A DNA stretch of 52,317 bases from CAYVBW01 sp964449995 (GTDB lineage Bacteria; Patescibacteriota; Microgenomatia; UBA1400; PJMF01). Position numbers and translations under genes: made by a program. The stretch spans positions 1-52,317 of the forward strand of contig CAYVBW010000002.1 in assembly GCA_964449995.1 (NCBI GenBank). The letters run 5' to 3'. Positions 7,454 through 15,297 of the stretch are shown here, piece by piece (position 1 is the first letter of the stretch; every line of letters begins with the position of its first letter). The notes beneath the pieces are model-generated. The model ran no database searches, was not told the origin of the DNA, and saw only the letters and a list, made by a program, of their open reading frames with translations.

Positions 7454-8032
7454 ATGTCTAATCAACAGCATGAACTGACTGGCAGCAAGCAAAATTTAAG
7501 AAAAAAATTTAGTACTCAACTTAATAACTTAACCAGTGATCAAATCGAGCAATATTCACAACAAGTTATTTTTAATTTAAAAAAATTACCTCAATTTCAA
7601 CAAGCTGAAAGTTTTTTCATATATATATCTCATGGCAATGAGGTTAAAACCCATAATTTAATCACCAAACTGTTGGCAAATAAAAAAATAGTTACTGTTC
7701 CAAAAATTATAAACAAGAATCAGATGATCCCAGTAAAAATTAATCATTTTAACTCCTTTAAGAGGGGTGGATTTGGAATTTTGGAGCCTATCGCTTCTCA
7801 AGCCTATGTTAAAAAAGTTGATATTTGCATTACTCCTGGACTTGCTTTTAGTAGAAAATTAGAGCGGCTGGGAAGAGGTGGTGGCTTTTATGATCAATAT
7901 TTAAACAATAATCCTAGCACTTTATCAATTGCTCTAGCTTATGATTTTCAGGTAGTTGAAGAACTGCCCACAAATTCTCAAGATCATAAAATTAAATTGA
8001 TTGTTGCGCAGTCGGGGGTCATCTCAAAATAG
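7454..8032 (+). CDS. 5-formyltetrahydrofolate cyclo-ligase
   Basis: YgfA/MTHFS family: ATP-dependent conversion of 5-formyl-THF to 5,10-methenyl-THF, which returns the stored or inhibitory folate form to the active pool. 192 residues, normal length. An N-terminal basic 'SKQNLRKKF' (11-19) fits the ATP-contact region of the family; 'GNEVKT' (61-66) and 'FKRGGFGILEP' (102-112) match the folate-pocket blocks; and the diagnostic 'GRGGGFYDQYL' is at 140-150. It is divergent from glyA-fhs-folD, so all four folate enzymes sit together. The start was chosen as the ATG right after the TATAAT box; no other ATG lies upstream in frame. The gene is followed by about 115 bases of spacer before typA. Confidence 0.93.
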   Translation: MSNQQHELTGSKQNLRKKFSTQLNNLTSDQIEQYSQQVIFNLKKLPQFQQAESFFIYISHGNEVKTHNLITKLLANKKIVTVPKIINKNQMIPVKINHFNSFKRGGFGILEPIASQAYVKKVDICITPGLAFSRKLERLGRGGGFYDQYLNNNPSTLSIALAYDFQVVEELPTNSQDHKIKLIVAQSGVISK

Positions 8033-8148
8033 TCTAATCTAGATAGTCCCTTTTACTTTCTTCTAATAAAGGAGTAAAATTGAATGTTCGCTGAGGAAAA
8101 TTAATGTCTGCAGTCAGACTAATTCCATTAAGTCCCTAGCCAAATAAA

Positions 8149-9978
8149 ATGAATCAAAAGAATATTCGAAATATTGCTATTATTGCCCATGTTGACCACG
8201 GTAAAACCACCTTGGTTGATGCTATGCTTAAGCAAACCCAAACTTTTGATGCTCACCAAAAAGAGATGAGTCAATCTACTATCTTGGATAGCAATGAGCT
8301 TGAAAGAGAAAAAGGGGTAACAATTCTTGCTAAAAACACTGCTGTTAATTGGAATGGATATAAAATTAACATTCTTGATACTCCCGGACATGCAGATTTT
8401 TCAGGTGAGGTTGAACGCGTTTTGAATATGGCTGATGGCTGCATCTTGCTGATTGATGCTGCAGAAGGAGTCTTGTCTCAAACTAAATTTGTTCTTAGCT
8501 TAGCTTTAAAACTTAAACTAACCCCCATTGTTATTATTAATAAGGTTGACCGTAAAGATCAAAGAGTAAAAGAGGTGGAACAAGAAGTAATGGATTTATT
8601 TTTAGATCTGGCAGATGATGAAAATCAGCTTGATTTCCCAATTCTTTATGCCAAAGGCATTATTGGTATAGTTGGATTTGAAATTAATCTTGAAAGTGAT
8701 CAGTCTTATTACATTAAGGATAGCGATAACCTTCAATCTTTTTTTAAAACTTTAATTGAAACAATTCCTGCTCCTAAGGGTAATCCTGACGCACCTTTGC
8801 AAATTCAAGTTAATTCTTTGGATTGGGATAATCATTTAGGAAAAATTGTAATTGGTAAGATTTTCAATGGATCAATTAAGGCAGGAGAAAAGATTTGTCT
8901 AATTAAAGCTTCTGGCGAAAAAGTGATGGCTAATGTTGATTATCTATTTATACATGAAGGCTTGAATAGAAAATCAGTTAATAAAGCAGCAGCTGGAGAG
9001 ATAATTGCTTTAGCTGGATTGCCTGATCCTCAAATTGGAGAAACAATTACCAACCCAGAACATCCAGAAGCACTACCTCAGCTGGAAATCAGCGAGCCAA
9101 CAGTTAAAATTCAACTATCGGTAAATACTTCACCTTTTGCCGGACAAGAAGCCCAATTTTCTACCTCCAGACAGCTTAAAGACAGGTTAAAAAAAGAGCT
9201 TGAAACTAATGTTGGTCTCAAAGTAATTCCCAATCAAGAAAATGATGGCGTGACTTTAATTGGACGAGGTGAACTTCATTTGGCTATCTTAATTGAAACG
9301 ATGAGAAGAGAAAGTTATGAATTTTCATTATCTCGTACTGAGGCAGTACTAAAAGAAGATAATGGACAGATTCTTGAACCTTGGGAATACGTCATTATAG
9401 AGGTCCCTAAAAAGATGACTGGAGATGTAACTGCTGCTATGTCAAAAAGGAGGGCTGTCTTAATAAATATAAAGCAAGTTAAGCATGGTAGTCGGTTTGA
9501 ATATGAAATTGCCACTGCTAACTTAATTGGATATCGGCAGGAACTTTTGACTACCAGTTCAGGCGAAGGAGTTATCCATAGTACGTTTTTAGAATTTAGA
9601 TCCCAAGGTCCTCAAGCGGAATGGCATCGAGGAGGGGCTATTATTGCACAGCAATTAGGTCAAACCACAGCCTATGCTCTGAATAAGACACAGCAAAGAG
9701 GTAAAATGATTGTTGATCCTGGAGAGCAAGTTTATGCCGGGCAAGTGGTTGGTTTTAATAAGCGAAGCGAAGATATGGTTATGAACGTAGCTAAGGGCAA
9801 AAAACTAACAAACATGAGAGCTGCCAGTGCAGACACCATGGTTGTTTTAGCGCCTGCTTGGAAACCATCCCTAGAACAATTTTTAACATTAATCGCAGCT
9901 GACGAAATGCTGGAAGTCACGCCCAAATCATTAAGATTAAGGAAAAAGAATATTGCCAGCTCCTTGAAAAATTATTAA
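8149..9978 (+). CDS. typA: Ribosome-binding translational GTPase TypA/BipA
   Basis: EF-G-like GTPase that binds the 70S ribosome and helps ribosome assembly and stress adaptation. 609 residues, normal. G1 'AHVDHGKTT' at 13-21, G3 'DTPGHADF' near 77, G4 'NKVD' near 131, and the BipA-specific C-terminal region with 'GRGELHLAILIETMRRE', 'PWEYVIIEVP' and 'TPKSLRLRKK'. Its ATG has no Shine-Dalgarno sequence. The 116-base leader holds a small hairpin GTCTG/CAGAC (8106-8119). It converges with the oxidoreductase operon, with only 15 bases between the stops. Confidence 0.97.
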   Translation: MNQKNIRNIAIIAHVDHGKTTLVDAMLKQTQTFDAHQKEMSQSTILDSNELEREKGVTILAKNTAVNWNGYKINILDTPGHADFSGEVERVLNMADGCILLIDAAEGVLSQTKFVLSLALKLKLTPIVIINKVDRKDQRVKEVEQEVMDLFLDLADDENQLDFPILYAKGIIGIVGFEINLESDQSYYIKDSDNLQSFFKTLIETIPAPKGNPDAPLQIQVNSLDWDNHLGKIVIGKIFNGSIKAGEKICLIKASGEKVMANVDYLFIHEGLNRKSVNKAAAGEIIALAGLPDPQIGETITNPEHPEALPQLEISEPTVKIQLSVNTSPFAGQEAQFSTSRQLKDRLKKELETNVGLKVIPNQENDGVTLIGRGELHLAILIETMRRESYEFSLSRTEAVLKEDNGQILEPWEYVIIEVPKKMTGDVTAAMSKRRAVLINIKQVKHGSRFEYEIATANLIGYRQELLTTSSGEGVIHSTFLEFRSQGPQAEWHRGGAIIAQQLGQTTAYALNKTQQRGKMIVDPGEQVYAGQVVGFNKRSEDMVMNVAKGKKLTNMRAASADTMVVLAPAWKPSLEQFLTLIAADEMLEVTPKSLRLRKKNIASSLKNY

Positions 9979-9993
9979 ACTAAATTTTAAACT

Positions 9994-10851
9994 TTAAGTA
10001 TACTCCTGAATTACGTTGCTTAAATCAATCTCATGCTGCCACTGATTTATTAAGGTTTTTTCTTTTAGCTGAACCAATTGTTCGTGGTAGGCTGGAATAT
10101 CTTCATTTTGAAAATAAACCCCAGTAGCAATTTTTTCCCTTTCAGAGCTGCTTAATTCATATGCCTTCTGCCAATCTTTTGGGTCATGATCCTTTAATTC
10201 TATAATGTTTTGTTTGTACCAATCAAAATCATGATCCTTGTTAAAAGTAATGCAGGGCTGAATAATATCTATTAAAGAAAATCCACGATGCATAATCCCT
10301 GCCTTAATAATTTCCTTGAGTTGCTGATAATTTCCTGAGTATCCCTGAGCCACAAACGTCGTCTGCAAAGAAAGAGCTAATTGTAAAGGATTGAGGGGAG
10401 TTTCAATTGAACCTTCTGGGGTTGTTTTAGTAACAGTGTTTTGTGGAGAGGTAGGGGAAGCTTGCCCAGTGGTTAAACTATAACGCCAGTTATTGTGTAC
10501 TAAAGTGGTGATATCGTGGTTTCCCCTGGCGGCAAACATTAAATGATTGGCGCCTTCCCCATATAAATCACCATCTCCTCCAACCACAATTACCTTCAAA
10601 TCATGATTGGCTAACTTTGCACCAATGGCATTGGGTAATTCCCGACCATGCAAAGAATGAATTCCATAAGTTCTATTAAAATCAGCTTCATTTGGCCCAC
10701 ACCCCACTCCATAAATAATTAATACTTCTTCATGGTTGAGCTCTAATTCTTCCAGTGCTGAATGAAAAGCTCTTAAAATCCCAAAATTTCCACAGCCTGG
10801 ACACCAAGTAGGGGTAATTGAAGATTTAATAGTTTTTTTTGTTATTTTCAT
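9994..10851 (-). CDS. 2-oxoacid:ferredoxin oxidoreductase, beta (TPP / Fe-S) subunit
   Basis: Binds thiamine pyrophosphate and decarboxylates a 2-oxoacid, passing electrons to ferredoxin and making an acyl-CoA. 285 residues. Four cysteines in the places expected for the [4Fe-4S] cluster are present: Cys17 and Cys20 in 'WCPGCG', Cys51 in 'GVGCGP' and Cys200 in 'IQPC'. The TPP/Mg motif is 'GGDGDLYGEGANHL' (91-104), with 'NWRYSLTTGQASPTS' after it. It lies 3 bases after the alpha subunit gene. The substrate (2-oxoglutarate, pyruvate or branched-chain) cannot be fixed from sequence; the layout is closest to two-subunit KorAB or archaeal-type enzymes. Confidence 0.92.
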   Translation of the reverse strand: MKITKKTIKSSITPTWCPGCGNFGILRAFHSALEELELNHEEVLIIYGVGCGPNEADFNRTYGIHSLHGRELPNAIGAKLANHDLKVIVVGGDGDLYGEGANHLMFAARGNHDITTLVHNNWRYSLTTGQASPTSPQNTVTKTTPEGSIETPLNPLQLALSLQTTFVAQGYSGNYQQLKEIIKAGIMHRGFSLIDIIQPCITFNKDHDFDWYKQNIIELKDHDPKDWQKAYELSSSEREKIATGVYFQNEDIPAYHEQLVQLKEKTLINQWQHEIDLSNVIQEYT

Positions 10852-10854
10852 AAA

Positions 10855-12633
10855 TTATTTACCGGTAAAAGAAAGTCTTCCCATTAAATTTTTCTTTTCA
10901 CTATTAGCTGAATTTTTCTCTAAATTAGTTAGGGATTCCACTAAATCCTCTGCATAAAAAGGACGGCCATCAAAGCGTCTAATGCGATCATCCATTCCTA
11001 TCCCTGTTTGCTGTTTTATCCAAGCTTCTCCTTGACCATCAACGTTACCCTCGACCATGATTAATTTTTGAGAGGTTGAAGTCAGTTGCTTAAAACTTTC
11101 AACTGGAAATGGATGCATACAGGCAAGATGAATCGCGTTCACCTTTTTATCTAAGGCTTTAACTGTTTCTCTTAAAACATTTATAGTTGAACCCCATCCG
11201 ACCAATGTTATCTCTGCCTGATCTGAGCCTATTAGTTTCGGTTGAGGCAATTCTTGTAAAATTAGGCTCATTTTTCTGGCTCTCTTATTTACAGATTTTT
11301 CAATAGTTTGAGCGTCTTCAGTTGCAAATCCCCATTGATCGTGCTCATAAGAATTTGTTAATTGCAAACCAAACTCTTGCCCTGGGATACTGCGTTTGGA
11401 GATTCCCGATTCTGTATCTAAATAACGCAAATAGCTTTCATCGGCGGATAATTCTGATTTATCAACCATGCTCTGACGTTCGTTAATAAAGACCATATCA
11501 GGAGCAGGCATAGTTTGATGAGACTCTAAAATATATTTATCAGACAAAATAACAATTGGCAGTTGGTATTTTTCAGCTAAATACATAGCTTTTTGTGCTA
11601 ATTGAAAATGCTCTTCAACCGTACCAGGTGTTAAAACCACTTTGGGGAATATGCCATGTCCTGCTGTTAAAACGAAAGATAAGTCGCTTTGAGCAGTCCA
11701 GGTTGGTGCGCCCGTAGCTGGACCAGTCCTTTGTCCTTCTAAAATAACCAGTGGTATTTCAGCCCCTCCAGCAAAAGCTAAAGCCTCAACCATCAAAGCA
11801 AAACCTCCACCTGAACTTCCTGTCATAGCTCTTGCTCCTGCTACAGAAGCACCGATAGCTTCGTGAATAGCACCAATTTCATCTTCAACTTGCTTAACTA
11901 CAATCGGCAGCTTGTGTTTGTGTTCATTTAAAAAATGGAGTAATCCAGTAGAGGGAGTCATAGGATAGGCACTATAAAACTGCAGCCCCCCTGATAAAGC
12001 CCCCAAACCAAGGGCTTCGTTGCCATTTAACAAAATGTTTTTATCCTCCTGAGGAGTAATGCTAAATTTACTATCAATAACTTTACTTGCTTCTAAATAA
12101 CCCCTGTCAAAGGCAGCTAAATTTTTATCAATAATTTCTTGAGAATCAAAGGCGTCACCAATCACTTGTTTACAAATATCAGGATCAAGCCCTATTGCTA
12201 GGGCTGAAACTCCTAAAGAAACAGTGTTGGCTGCCAGTGTAGTACCTGTAATTTCTTTGGCCCAGGAAGCCAAGGGCATTTGTTGAATCCTGCCCTGATA
12301 TATATTTTTAATTTCCTCACTTAACTCTTCAAAATCAGAATTATAAATTATGATTGTGTCATCAGTAATTTCCTGTTTGTGGACTGCAAAACTTTCTTGA
12401 GTGTAAATGACGATCACATCTAATTTTTTACGCTGGCAAGAAGCACAGGTAAAATCTGCACAGACTTGGCCAGTTTGGTGACCGCCTTTAATTAAAGAAG
12501 GATATTCCAGATAATTAAAGGCCTGCATGCCATGGCGTTTTGCCATTTTAGCCATCAACATAGAAGCTAACATCACACCATGTCCGGCTTGACCAGTGAT
12601 TTTCCAATTGAATGAAGGTTTATCCTGACTCAT
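10855..12633 (-). CDS. 2-oxoacid:ferredoxin oxidoreductase, fused gamma-alpha subunit
   Basis: The N-terminal 190 or so residues are the gamma domain ('TGQAGHGVMLASMLMAKMAK' and 'YPSLIKGGHQTGQV'). The remainder is the alpha (pyrimidine-binding) domain, with 'YSAYPMTPSTG', the OFOR signature usually written YPITP, 'GSSGGGFALM' and the C-terminal 'VEGNVDGQGEAWI'. Gamma-alpha fusions are standard in two-subunit enzymes. A TTG two codons upstream is possible, but the ATG at 12633 is the better start. It is the first gene of a two-gene operon with the beta subunit, and the nearest upstream gene (12828) is divergent. No ferredoxin gene lies in the window, so the electron acceptor is unknown. Confidence 0.92.
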   Translation of the reverse strand: MSQDKPSFNWKITGQAGHGVMLASMLMAKMAKRHGMQAFNYLEYPSLIKGGHQTGQVCADFTCASCQRKKLDVIVIYTQESFAVHKQEITDDTIIIYNSDFEELSEEIKNIYQGRIQQMPLASWAKEITGTTLAANTVSLGVSALAIGLDPDICKQVIGDAFDSQEIIDKNLAAFDRGYLEASKVIDSKFSITPQEDKNILLNGNEALGLGALSGGLQFYSAYPMTPSTGLLHFLNEHKHKLPIVVKQVEDEIGAIHEAIGASVAGARAMTGSSGGGFALMVEALAFAGGAEIPLVILEGQRTGPATGAPTWTAQSDLSFVLTAGHGIFPKVVLTPGTVEEHFQLAQKAMYLAEKYQLPIVILSDKYILESHQTMPAPDMVFINERQSMVDKSELSADESYLRYLDTESGISKRSIPGQEFGLQLTNSYEHDQWGFATEDAQTIEKSVNKRARKMSLILQELPQPKLIGSDQAEITLVGWGSTINVLRETVKALDKKVNAIHLACMHPFPVESFKQLTSTSQKLIMVEGNVDGQGEAWIKQQTGIGMDDRIRRFDGRPFYAEDLVESLTNLEKNSANSEKKNLMGRLSFTGK

Positions 12634-12827
12634 AATCAACTTTTTAAAAAGGTTTTTAGTTCTAGCTACGAAAAATTTATATAAAATTAATGTGTGATAG
12701 ACATTCCTACTTTAACGAAACGAACTGCTTGAGTCAAACCGACTTAAAGTGAATATGTAATTAATATTTGACAGTTAAACTTCAATTTTCTTGACTATAT
12801 TTAAATTTGAAATTTTAAACTAGTAAA

Positions 12828-13106
12828 ATGACCGGCTCTTATCTTTCTAACTCAATACAAAAAAACCAAAATCAATCAGATGAAGAAAAATTGATCCAAA
12901 ATCATATTCTGAGATTGAGAGACACACTTGATAAAAAATTAACCATTGACTCTTTTACTACACTTTCTGATGAAGGAGAGGCTTTAGTTTTACCAATTAG
13001 TTATGCAGGTAATAGCTTCGTTAGAATTGCCAAAAATCAATTAATAGCTGTTATAATTGGAGGTCTGCTGCTACTATCTGCAAGCAAATTACTATATGAA
13101 AAGTAG
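12828..13106 (+). CDS. Small C-terminally anchored membrane protein, 92 aa
   Basis: I do not recognise the family. Residues 1-65 are soluble and charged, with a helical stretch ('DEEKLIQNHILRLRDTLDKKL'-like region, Lys/Asp/Gln-rich) and a 'DEGEALVLPISYAGN' segment that is likely beta. Residues 70-87 form one hydrophobic helix ('AVIIGGLLLLSASKLL') followed by the short tail YEK, so it is probably a tail-anchored inner membrane protein with its N-terminus in the cytoplasm. It overlaps the VanZ-like gene by 11 bases, which suggests translational coupling and a shared role. No Shine-Dalgarno sequence is visible. Confidence 0.6.
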   Translation: MTGSYLSNSIQKNQNQSDEEKLIQNHILRLRDTLDKKLTIDSFTTLSDEGEALVLPISYAGNSFVRIAKNQLIAVIIGGLLLLSASKLLYEK

Positions 13107-13467
13107 TACCCTTAAATATTCCAAAGCTTTTTTGCCTGCTATAGTGTGGGCTTTAATAATTTATTTTCTATCTTCTCAACAAGTTTTGCCAGCACTATCT
13201 CTATCAGTGATTGATTTCGTTTTAAAAAAAACTGCCCATATTTTTGTCTATGCAATATTGTATATTTTAATTATTAAAGGTTTTACCAAACTTAATTATC
13301 CTTTTGAAAAAATTTGGTTTAATGCCTTGCTAATCTGCTTGCTTTATGCTATTTTTGACGAAATTCACCAATCAACAGTTATTGGAAGAACTGCTACGGT
13401 AACTGATGTAGGTTTTGACTTTTTAGGAGCAAGTGTAGTGGCATTACATAAATTTGGCTATCTTTAG
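13096..13467 (+). CDS. VanZ-like family membrane protein
   Basis: Small protein (123 residues from the ATG at 13096) with four predicted helices. The pattern fits VanZ-like proteins: 'VWALIIYFLSSQ' near the N-terminus, 'DFVLKKTAHIFVYAILYILI' with the conserved Lys-His in the second helix, 'YAIFDEIHQSTVIGRTATVTDVGFD' with the Asp-Glu-His-Gln cluster, and a final helix. VanZ confers teicoplanin resistance in enterococci, but most homologues have unknown envelope roles. A TTG 13 codons upstream is also in frame but would give a poor N-terminus inside the overlapping gene. The start overlaps the upstream gene's 3' end. Confidence 0.85.
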   Translation: MKSSTLKYSKAFLPAIVWALIIYFLSSQQVLPALSLSVIDFVLKKTAHIFVYAILYILIIKGFTKLNYPFEKIWFNALLICLLYAIFDEIHQSTVIGRTATVTDVGFDFLGASVVALHKFGYL

Positions 13468-13547
13468 ATAACACCTTAAACAATTTTTAAACAAAAGGTG
13501 GTTAAATTATTTAAATTCAAAAAAACTTTAAAAAAATACCACTTGAC

Positions 13548-13576
13548 TTGATACATCAAACTAATACACTTAATAT
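13548..13576 (+). promoter_or_regulatory. Promoter of the HU gene, with a palindrome over the -35
   Basis: TTGATA (13548-13553), a 17-base spacer, then TAATAT (13571-13576). The -35 lies inside the palindrome TTGATACATCAA (13548-13559), a possible operator. The Shine-Dalgarno AAAGGA (13597-13602) precedes the ATG at 13607. Confidence 0.6.
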
Positions 13577-13606
13577 CAGACTTAATATAAATCTAGAAAG
13601 GAAAAT

Positions 13607-13882
13607 ATGACAAAATCTGAACTCATCGACATAATAGCAAAAAAAGCCCACTTACCTAAAAAGGCAGCAAAGGAAGCTGTGGATGTTGTATTTGATGAAA
13701 TATCTCGTTCTCTAGAAAAAGGAGACAAGGTGGTAATCTCTAGTTTTGGAACTTTTTACGTAAATAAGGTTGATGACAAACTAGTAGTGCCATTTGGAGA
13801 AGAGTCTGAGAAGCAAGTTGTTAAATCACATCGAGTAGTTAACTTCCGTGTTGGTAAACCTCTGAGGAAAAAAGTTTGGTAA
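13607..13882 (+). CDS. HU/IHF-type DNA-binding protein with divergent arm
   Basis: Nucleoid-associated histone-like protein that bends DNA as a dimer. 91 residues. The helical half is canonical ('MTKSELIDIIAKKAHLPKKAAKEAVD', read in two parts: TKSELIDIIAKKAHL and PKKAAKEAVD), followed by 'ISSFGTFYV' near 46-54. The beta arm is odd: the usual RNPxTG tip with its intercalating proline is missing, and the arm region reads 'LVVPFGEESEKQVV'. The C-terminus 'FRVGKPLRKKVW' matches the last helix. It has its own promoter and a good Shine-Dalgarno sequence. It converges with rpsI, with 52 bases between the stops. Confidence 0.92.
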   Translation: MTKSELIDIIAKKAHLPKKAAKEAVDVVFDEISRSLEKGDKVVISSFGTFYVNKVDDKLVVPFGEESEKQVVKSHRVVNFRVGKPLRKKVW

Positions 13883-13934
13883 ACTTAAGTTTATTTTGAT
13901 TAACTCGAGTCTAAAAAATTCTAGAAGTTGTGAC

Positions 13935-14438
13935 TTATCTCTTTGGCGACTGTCTTTTGCGACGGGCTTTTCCGCCTCTACCTGGTTTGCGTGTTTCTTT
14001 CATTCGGGGATCTCTTGTTAACAAGCCTTCTTCCTTAAAGAAAGGTCTCAACTTAGGATCATATTTTTCCAAAGCTCTTGTTAACCCATGAACAATTGCA
14101 TCTAATTGGGCTGACTTTCCAGATCCGCTAACCTTAACAGTGGCAGAAAAATCACCTTCTGTTTTTGATAAAACAAAAGGCTTATTGTACTTAACTATTG
14201 CTAAAGGGATATCTGCAAAATAATCCTTAACTAATTGGTCATTTACAATAAAATCTCCTTTTTCAGGATATATTCTCACTCTGGCAATGGCAGATTTACG
14301 ACGACCAATACCCTCTGTATATTCTCCCTGAGGATAGTTTAAGTTGGCGTCCTTTTTAAAAGAATGAGTGTTTGCTTCAGTTTGTCCTGTTTTCTTAGCT
14401 GCCTTCACTACTTGAGTAATCTGTTGGTTATGTTTCAT
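13935..14438 (-). CDS. rpsI: Ribosomal protein S9 (uS9) with N-terminal extension
   Basis: The S9 body starts near residue 40 ('YTEGIGRRKSAIARVRI') and ends in the expected basic tail 'KARRKRQSPKR' that reaches the P-site tRNA. The first 39 residues are an extra polar, Lys/Gln-rich extension; the only start in frame is the ATG at 14438, 4 bases after the rplM stop, so I keep it. 167 residues against about 130 in most bacteria. It is the last gene of the minus-strand block. Confidence 0.95.
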   Translation of the reverse strand: MKHNQQITQVVKAAKKTGQTEANTHSFKKDANLNYPQGEYTEGIGRRKSAIARVRIYPEKGDFIVNDQLVKDYFADIPLAIVKYNKPFVLSKTEGDFSATVKVSGSGKSAQLDAIVHGLTRALEKYDPKLRPFFKEEGLLTRDPRMKETRKPGRGGKARRKRQSPKR

Positions 14439-14442
14439 AAAA

Positions 14443-14868
14443 TTATTTCTCTAATTTATCTTGATATGGATGGTTGGTTCCTGAATAAACCTTTAACCTA
14501 GCTAGTCTTGATTTTCTAAATTTATTTTTAGGCAACATATTTTTCACAGCCCTTTGCATGACTCTTTGTGGATTTTGGCTTACCATATCTTTAAAGACCA
14601 TTTGTTTAAGCCCACCAGGAAAACCAGTGTGCCAATAATAAGTTTTTTTATTAGCCTTATCCCTAGTCACAGCTACCTTTGAAGCATTAACAATTACTAC
14701 ATAATCACCACCATCTACATGAGGAGTATATGTTGGTTTGTTTTTACCGATTAAAAGCTGGGCAATTTCTGTAGTCACCCTACCTAACACTTTCCCCTCC
14801 ACATCAACTAGGTGCCATTCTCTGCTGATATCTTCTTTGCGTTGCATAAAAGTTTGTTTTTTTTGCAT
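14443..14868 (-). CDS. rplM: Ribosomal protein L13 (uL13)
   Basis: Large-subunit assembly protein, 141 residues. Landmarks: 'REWHLVDVEGKVLGRVTTEIA' region near the N-terminus, 'GDYVVIVNASKVAVT' in the middle, 'YYWHTGFPGG' and 'RAVKNMLPKNKFR'. Followed at once by rpsI, the usual rplM-rpsI pair, and preceded by rplQ with 7 bases between. No Shine-Dalgarno sequence is visible. Confidence 0.97.
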   Translation of the reverse strand: MQKKQTFMQRKEDISREWHLVDVEGKVLGRVTTEIAQLLIGKNKPTYTPHVDGGDYVVIVNASKVAVTRDKANKKTYYWHTGFPGGLKQMVFKDMVSQNPQRVMQRAVKNMLPKNKFRKSRLARLKVYSGTNHPYQDKLEK

Positions 14869-14875
14869 AACTGAA

Positions 14876-15280
14876 TTACTTTTTTTCTTGTTTGCTTTCT
14901 ACTTGAAAACTGCCTAATTTTGCAGGCTTTTTAACCAACTCTAAACGATACATCATAACATTATCGCCACGTCTTCTCCCCACTTGACTAATGGTGGTAA
15001 AACCTGACTTTCTATCATTAAGCACCGGAGCAATTTTATCAACTAAAGCATTTACCACATCTGTTTTGCCAAAAATTTTATGCAGCTCTCTCTTAGAATG
15101 AACTGTATTTTCTTGAGCTTTATTAATTGATTTATCAGCCCAACGCTTAACTTCTTTGGCCTTAGCCCTAGTGGTAGTTATCTGCCCATCTAGAAACAAG
15201 CCTCTTAACAAATTTCTAATCAAAGCTTGACGATGGCTTGATAAGCGTCCTAATTTTTTTTTCTTTATTCGATGCCTCAT
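14876..15280 (-). CDS. rplQ: Ribosomal protein L17 (bL17)
   Basis: 134 residues, starting 'MRHRIKKKKLGR' and continuing 'SHRQALIRNLLRGLF', the family signature. 'TTRAKAKEVKRWADK' and the 'GRRRGDNVMMYRLEL' block follow, with a short Lys/Glu-rich tail. The start at 15280 has a GGTGGGG Shine-Dalgarno-like stretch in the 17-base spacer after rpoA. Confidence 0.97.
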   Translation of the reverse strand: MRHRIKKKKLGRLSSHRQALIRNLLRGLFLDGQITTTRAKAKEVKRWADKSINKAQENTVHSKRELHKIFGKTDVVNALVDKIAPVLNDRKSGFTTISQVGRRRGDNVMMYRLELVKKPAKLGSFQVESKQEKK

Positions 15281-15297
15281 GATAATTCCCCACCATT

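Noticed and set aside
13473..13502. CACCTT/AAGGTG inverted repeat after the VanZ-like gene
   Set aside because: Stem of 6 bp with a 17-base loop and no T-run; too weak to call a terminator.
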